A DNA stretch of 64,000 nucleotides from Celoporthe dispersa (lineage: Eukaryota; Ascomycota; Sordariomycetes; Diaporthales; Cryphonectriaceae). The stretch lies in the NCBI GenBank assembly GCA_016584495.1, contig WAID01000002.1:496001-560000 (forward strand), given 5' to 3'. How positions within the stretch are numbered: the first letter of the stretch is position 1; the number at the start of each line of letters is the position of its first letter. Positions 58,401-64,000 of the stretch are shown here, piece by piece. The position numbers and the translations under genes were made by a program. Below the pieces are notes generated by a model. It was not told where the DNA came from. It was given only the letters and a program-made list of their open reading frames with translations, and did no database searches.

Positions 58401-60210
58401 CGGGACGATGACCATCTGTGTATGGCCCCGGAAGAGCTCCCTCAGCATCCCCGTGATGAGCGAGAGGAGACACAACACCTGCAGCCGCCCCGAAGGGCTC
58501 GGGTCCCTGTCTCGCGTCTTGTCCACAGGCGATCTCGAGCCGCAGCACAAATCTGGTGTCTCTCTCGGCCGGAACCCCAGAGGCACCGACCGTTTCACAT
58601 AGAGAGCACTTCCAGAATTTTTGCCAGTTTCTTGACTAAATCCTGTTCCTCGGTGGTGCCACCAGAAGATTAACGCATGTGGACGCGCCATACACCAGTC
58701 AGCCCGCAGGATGACGGTCTCGGTCTCTATCGCACAGCACAGGAATGCACCTATGCTTCTGCTCAGGCTGTAACAGGGGACGTTGGGCCGTGGCTTCAAG
58801 GACCGCAGTCGTGTTTTCAGCCTGGCAAAACGCCACTGCTCATTCTCTCAAACAGGTCTGCCCCTCCCCCTCCCCGTCATCCTCTCCGTAGAATACTACT
58901 AAGACAGGGAGCCACGAGTCGACCATTTAGCCTCCTGTTTGCTCGGTAGGAACGGTGGACTTACATCTCCTCCTTCTTCAGCATCACCAGATCACGTACG
59001 TGACTTTGGTGCCCTTGCGGCTGGGGGCGTTCTACTGCTGAAACCCAGGGGCCTAGCCACGGGCCCGCGTCACCTTGCCGAGCGACAGATTGACGGCCAT
59101 ACCTCCGGGCCAGACGAGACGGCACCTGCGTATGAGCTCCCTCTCAAGTTTCTGCCCTTCCACTTGATGGACGGTGGCGTCCAGTAGCAGGTGCCGGGTC
59201 ACCCGGTCGCTCTGGTCCTCTCTCCTCCTCCTCCCTCGCGACAGACAGACACATTATACACCGGCCACCTGGACGCCTCAGGAATGTGAGCAGTTTCAGG
59301 TGCAGCGAGGGACGAGGCGATGACACAACCGCACATATGGACTCAAGATTCCGATCAAGAAATTGTCATCCATTTCCGGGGGGGCATCGCATTCCTGACG
59401 GCGTCGGGGAGCTCAACCGAGCGGCAGTCACACCTGACACGCCCGCGTGGGTCGCCGCCCCAGGAGGTCTCATTGTCGATCTGGGCCTAGGCCGGAACGG
59501 TCGACGTAAAACGTGAGGGAGCGTTGTGGCATTGCCCAAAAGGGAACAGGTCGCCACGTCTCAGGTGGGCGAGTGCGTTGAGGTGAGGGATGCAGCATTC
59601 CAGAATACGAAGTTGCGTCAGAAGGGGACCACCCCGCCTCTCTGCAGCACGCGTTGAGGATGAACTCGTCGGAGGCAGTCGGCTCGTGGAAATTGGGGTT
59701 GAGGCCATCGCCAGGCTGGCAGGGCGCGTCTGTTCACGGGCGGTAAGGGCGGGCGGAGCACTGCCACGCCGAGGGCCCCGCCCATCCCCTTCATTCTAGC
59801 AGGTCACCTCTTGCGGTGGGGATGGCGTGTTGGGCGCGATAAGTCGTGTCCTTTTTCTTCTTTTTGTTTCTCACGCCGGCAGATGCGACCTCGCAACGAA
59901 ACACTTGTACGGTAAGGGAAAGTCTCCTTGTCCGTTGGTCTATGTGACTTGTCGCATGGAGCACGGCGAGAGGTGCCTGTGCCCCCTCTGGTCTAGGTGT
60001 GAGAGATCAACCCTCTGCTCGCGACTCGGGATTCCGCCATGCTGACAGTGTGCTAGACCTGACTTGCCCGGAATCTCGGGACAATGATCTTGTTCCAAGG
60101 AACTTCCAGATTGGTACATTTTGGTCGAATTTCTGGCGATCGTGCGGCACGCCACAAGTGAACACGGTAATCCACAACAAGAGCAGAGGAAAACGAATAA
60201 TGACACAACG

Positions 60211-60256
60211 CTGTAGTAGTAGTAGTAGTTGTTGTTGTGGATGTCGTCGTCGTCCT
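60211..60256. repeat. Compound trinucleotide repeat (GTA, GTT, CGT)
   Basis: Runs of GTA, then GTT, then CGT triplets follow one another in intergenic DNA. Confidence 0.85.
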
Positions 60257-62934
60257 GTTGGGCTTGTTGGTGTGATTGGCCCGTCGTTTCTCAATCATGT
60301 TTCCCTCCCCCGTGCTCGAACCGAAGGGATGAGGCGTCTCGGGCTGAGAGCTACGGGGTACGAGAGGTCTGGCTCGTGGCTTGACACAAGCTGTTACTCT
60401 GGCTCGACCGTGGGTTTTAGCCGCGGCCAGCTCTTCAATTCTAGCCAGGCACGGCAAGAGGGCACCGAACCTTGGTACCAGCCTCGTGTCCATCACGACA
60501 CCACGGCCCAGCCTGACCGGCCTGACCTGCACACACAATATAGTACATAGCAAGCAGGTGATGACAGACAACGGGGTTTTAGGGTTCAAGACGGCTGGGC
60601 TAGTTTAGGTCGGTCGATGGTGAGGCGTTAGTCCCTTGTTTTAGGGCGACACTAATTGCGTTCCTGGGCCAGCCCGTCTCGAGGCGGTGGTCCTCGTGAC
60701 AGCACTGACGGGACGAGCGACAACCACTCTAGCCCCAATGTCTGTCTCTCTGTCGTTCGTGGTCTCAACATGGTAGCATCATCGAGGGGGGGCGGAGGAG
60801 GCCTGGACGAGGACGAACCTCACCACCGAGCAGAGTTCAGGCGGCCAGCAGGGTCCGGACCTCCTAAACCCACGATGAGAGCTGTGGGTTTTGGTGGTTT
60901 TTTTTCTTCTTAATGTGTGTCTTGTTAAAACCTGTTTTTATGAGGCATTTCCTGATGGTTAGTTAGATGTACATAGTAGACAAAGTCTGAGTGTTTTTTT
61001 TTTTTTAAGCCCTTGCCCAGATCCCTTTGCCTCCCTGCGTCGGCCATGTTTGCTGGTGCATGATGGAAGCGGCGAATTTCACTGAGTTTTTTTTTTCTGT
61101 CTTGTTTTTTTTTTTCCTCCCCCGGGGGCGGTTCGCAGAATCCTTGCGCCCGGCGTGAGACGGTGGCATGAGGTTGATTAACCTCAAGGCTGTGGACAGG
61201 AGATCCCAGTATAGTCTTGGCCCACAAGGCTGCCACCTGTGCTCATCCAGAGAGACACAGTGTTCCTGTTACTTATGGTACTATGGTAGCTTCTCGAATC
61301 GGCCTTTCAAAGGGGCCATCCATCGCAAACTACAGGCCGGCACTACCATTAGTAACACATAGTATGATATCGCCCGAGCCCCAACATCTATGCATCAACA
61401 CACCGCGCGCCCGCAGAAGACAACGCGATCTTTTGTCGGCAAGCATTTCATTTCTTACACCTCGTGATGGAGATAATATTGGATGTTGGTTCATGGTCTT
61501 CCTCAGCACTATGCCAAGCTGGGCGGAAGCTGGACCAGGCCAGTTCCTCTTTTGTGCTCTTTTTGTGGAATGATGACGGGTCCTCCGTCCGCCCTGTGGG
61601 ATCATCAAGCCTCACGCGCGCGAACGCTCACCGTCATGTCATCACACCTTGCCGGACCTGACTTCCTTTCCTCTGGGTTCTGTTCTATTGCAAGCTCCAC
61701 GGTGAGAGTGGGAGGGGGAGACAAAGGATGGGAAAGGGTGGGGATGGGAGGCCCTAAGCATCGAGACCGCAAGATCACGGTGTGTGGGCTGAAGGAAGTT
61801 GAGATGGCCTTTTTCAGCTCACGGGCCATGTGGCCTCGCCGTGATGCTGTTAGTGAGCCCCCAAGGAATCATATGCCGCGGCCTAACACCCACTAATGCT
61901 CCTCCTTGCTTCTTCTTTTAGCCAGGAAGGAGGCGCTAGGCAGCGGGGACCCTTGCCCTCGTGGACACCATGAAGGTCGATCCCCGCTCCGCTCCCCTGC
62001 AGGCGAGAGGTAGTCAGTACCTGGCCACGGTATGCGGACTGAACTGCCGCCGGAGGTACCGCAGGACAGACCCCAGCATGCCCAGATGGGAGTCCGGACC
62101 CAGCCACGCATTGGCGGCAATATTTCATTTGAGCCCCCCTGCCTAAGTATGGAGCCCGTGGTACACAGCGAGCCTATCATATAGAGCCCTGCTTGGTAGC
62201 CCTTGCCTCGTGTGTGCACAAGAAAGGGAAAAAGAGCGTCAGGGCCCAGGGCTCTTGCCTGGGGTTCCCTGCACACCCCCATCCACACCACAACAGTACG
62301 AACTCACACACCCACCACACCAACGCTCGGAGTACCCACAACACACCAGCCCTTGGGGTCCTCCCTACGCCCGCTTCTAGTGGAATTTTTTTTTAACCCC
62401 CCATCCCACCGATTATCGTTCGGTCGCTAGACAGAGCAGAGGAGCCAGAGAAGAAGAGAGGGAGGGGGGGGCCTATGCACCCCATGCGGCAGCACCAGCA
62501 ACAGCCGTGACACCCCAAGCGAGAGCGCGGGTCCTGGCTCAGAAGAGAAGTCCTCGCCTGGCAGCACGAAGCTCCCGGTGGGGTTGTCGTGGCCGCTATC
62601 CGTCGGGCCCATAATTTGTTGCCCGCTGCTGGGTCCAAGAAACGCGGCGCCTGACGCAAAGCTGTCAATCAGGTACGATCTGGAAAATAGCCTTTTGAAA
62701 CGGAGGGCCAGCGTCGAGAAACGGGAAGGGGGGAGGGGAGGTGTTCTCTGGTCCCAGAACTTGGTCCTCTTGGGTTCTCGAGGCCACTATGGACGGAACT
62801 ATGGTGCAGTACACTGTACTTGTCGCCATGCACGACAGCGACAACAGCGATGACAATAATGGAACGAGGCACATCAATAGCCTATTCTTTTTCGGCAAGG
62901 CTGACTGCTAAGGTCACAGTCACGTCGACTTCTG

Positions 62935-62953
62935 TCTCTCTCTCTCTCTCTCT
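62935..62953. repeat. (CT)n microsatellite
   Basis: CT dinucleotide run in the gene-poor region. Confidence 0.9.
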
Positions 62954-63383
62954 GACACTCTCCCTCCCGCGCCAGTAGAGGCTGCCAGGGTGCCACCGTC
63001 AGAGGCTAATTTCGAGAGCTCAGAAGCTGCCTGGCCCCAATTCTAGCCCGACCGGACCGTTGACTAGGGCCTAATTAGCATGGCACATTGGGCATAGCGA
63101 ACCCGTCCCTTTGGCTCAGCACGGCAGCGCCAGCCAGGCCAGAGCCTTATTGTCTCCAAGTCCAGCGGTCTTCTTTGTCCCGGCCGCCCCCATTGTCCAG
63201 AGGCAGGAACGGCAAAGGCCGCCAGAACGGGCCAGGCAGGATTGTCACTCTTGTGGCTAACATAAGAACGACCACGCGACTAATGAACGCTCACTAACGG
63301 CTCCATCGCGACCGCCACCCGTCTCGTCATTCAACGTGGGTGCCAAATATAGAGCTTCTCTTGCTCACCCTTTGTGTGCCAGC

Positions 63384-63424
63384 CCTCTCTCTCTCTCTCT
63401 CACACATACTCACACACACACACG
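63384..63424. repeat. (CT)n-(CA)n compound microsatellite
   Basis: A CT run passes into a CA run with one short interruption. Confidence 0.9.
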
Positions 63425-64000
63425 CCTTGGTCTGTTACCAGATTTGGAAGAGAGGAGTCGGTCCTCCTCTCCACTCCGGACAAGAGAAGAGGGTACAAGC
63501 TGTGATTACGTGCGCCCCCCAGCACAGCCGGATCTAGCTGTGCTGCCGCTGTAAGCACGATGGATGGTCCATCTCTGGGCGGGCCTCTGGTGTGTCTGCA
63601 ACGAACACGACGGCTTGCCATTCTGGTGGATGGGTACATGGCAAGGTCTGCACTGCCGCATGCTGCTGCTGCACTGCGCTGTAACTCTGCCCGCCCACCG
63701 TCTCCTCATTTCTCTCTTTTTTTGGGTGCGTGTGTGGTGGGGGGAGGGCAGCAGGGCACACGGGACATGTGCGCAGTACCATCCATTTCTTTCTATTCTT
63801 CCCTCTCCAAACTCTCTCTCTCTCTTTCTGTCATGCCCGAATCGATGGAGGGACGGAAGGAGAACAATCAGAAGGGTATCTACAAAGTACCCGGGCCCTG
63901 CTCTATCAGGATTTACTGGAGATGTGCACTAGGACCCAGGCACCTTGGCAGGTACCGGAGGATATAGATTTGTCCCCCTGGCTTCATGCAGTCAGAGACA

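Larger units (their letters stand above)
54829..64000. other. Gene-poor 9.2-kb region without recognisable genes
   Basis: I found no ORF or exon chain with family resemblance on either strand. The longest ORFs (57279-57893 plus, 57391-56738 minus, 58799-58233 minus, each about 190-217 codons) are Arg/Ser/Pro-rich in ways expected of chance frames. The region holds homopolymers (G14 at 55356-55369, C12 at 55843-55854), CT, CA and triplet repeats, T runs near 61000-61120 and GTAC-dense DNA. No transposase, reverse transcriptase or terminal repeat was seen. It may be regulatory, carry non-coding RNA, or hold a fast-evolving gene I cannot recognise. Confidence 0.55.

Noticed and set aside
57279..58799. 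ORFs of about 190-205 codons in the gene-poor region
   Set aside because: No recognisable domain, no intron pattern and overlapping open frames on both strands, as expected by chance.
60290..60380. Possible tRNA because of a GGTTCGA-like T-loop on the minus strand
   Set aside because: No acceptor stem, D-arm or anticodon arm could be paired around it.
1..64000. Transposons, CRISPR arrays or a secondary-metabolite cluster
   Set aside because: No transposase, reverse transcriptase, direct-repeat array, PKS/NRPS or clustered tailoring genes were seen; CRISPR is not expected in a fungal nucleus.

Overview
The window is nuclear DNA from a filamentous ascomycete (Pezizomycotina, most likely a Sordariomycete). 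The signs are many short introns (about 54-150 bp, GTRAGT-type donors, CTRAC-like branch sites), GC-rich exons, a head-to-head class V/class VII chitin synthase pair, and a fungal STAND-type N-terminal/ankyrin-like protein. The genus cannot be fixed from the sequence.

Layout. 0.4-9 kb: CDC45 (+), a STAND N-terminal/ankyrin-like gene (+), an empty 1.8 kb stretch, and a hemerythrin-domain gene (+). 10.7-21 kb: neuronal calcium sensor NCS1 (+), long-chain acyl-CoA synthetase (-), an Rkm5-like ribosomal-protein methyltransferase (+) and isopropylmalate isomerase LEU1 (-). 22-30 kb: BMS1 (-), a tiny four-exon I9/Pbi2-type protease inhibitor (+) and mitochondrial pyruvate dehydrogenase kinase (+). 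30-46 kb: class VII chitin synthase csmB (-) and class V csmA (+), divergent across 3.8 kb. 46-55 kb: glutathionyl-hydroquinone reductase/Xi-class GST (-), ubiquitin-activating enzyme UBA1 (-) and FKBP12/FPR1 (-). 55-64 kb: 9 kb with no gene I can recognise, rich in simple repeats, homopolymers and GTAC words.

The genes are mostly housekeeping: replication, ribosome biogenesis and modification, leucine and lipid metabolism, mitochondrial control, ubiquitin activation and protein folding. The clearest functional unit is the divergent csmB-csmA pair for hyphal cell-wall synthesis. NCS1 and FKBP12 are both calcium-linked (FKBP12 through calcineurin inhibition by FK506), but they lie 42 kb apart.

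A recurrent feature is six single-nucleotide frame breaks in five conserved genes: acyl-CoA synthetase, BMS1 (twice), PDK, csmA and UBA1. Each half matches its family in a different frame, and no intron fits well. UBA1 and BMS1 are essential in yeast, so residual sequencing or assembly indels are much more likely than decay. I found no convincing novel multi-gene system. The most interesting points are possible alternative N-termini (NCS1, GST), the divergent chitin synthase promoter region and the unexplained gene-poor end.
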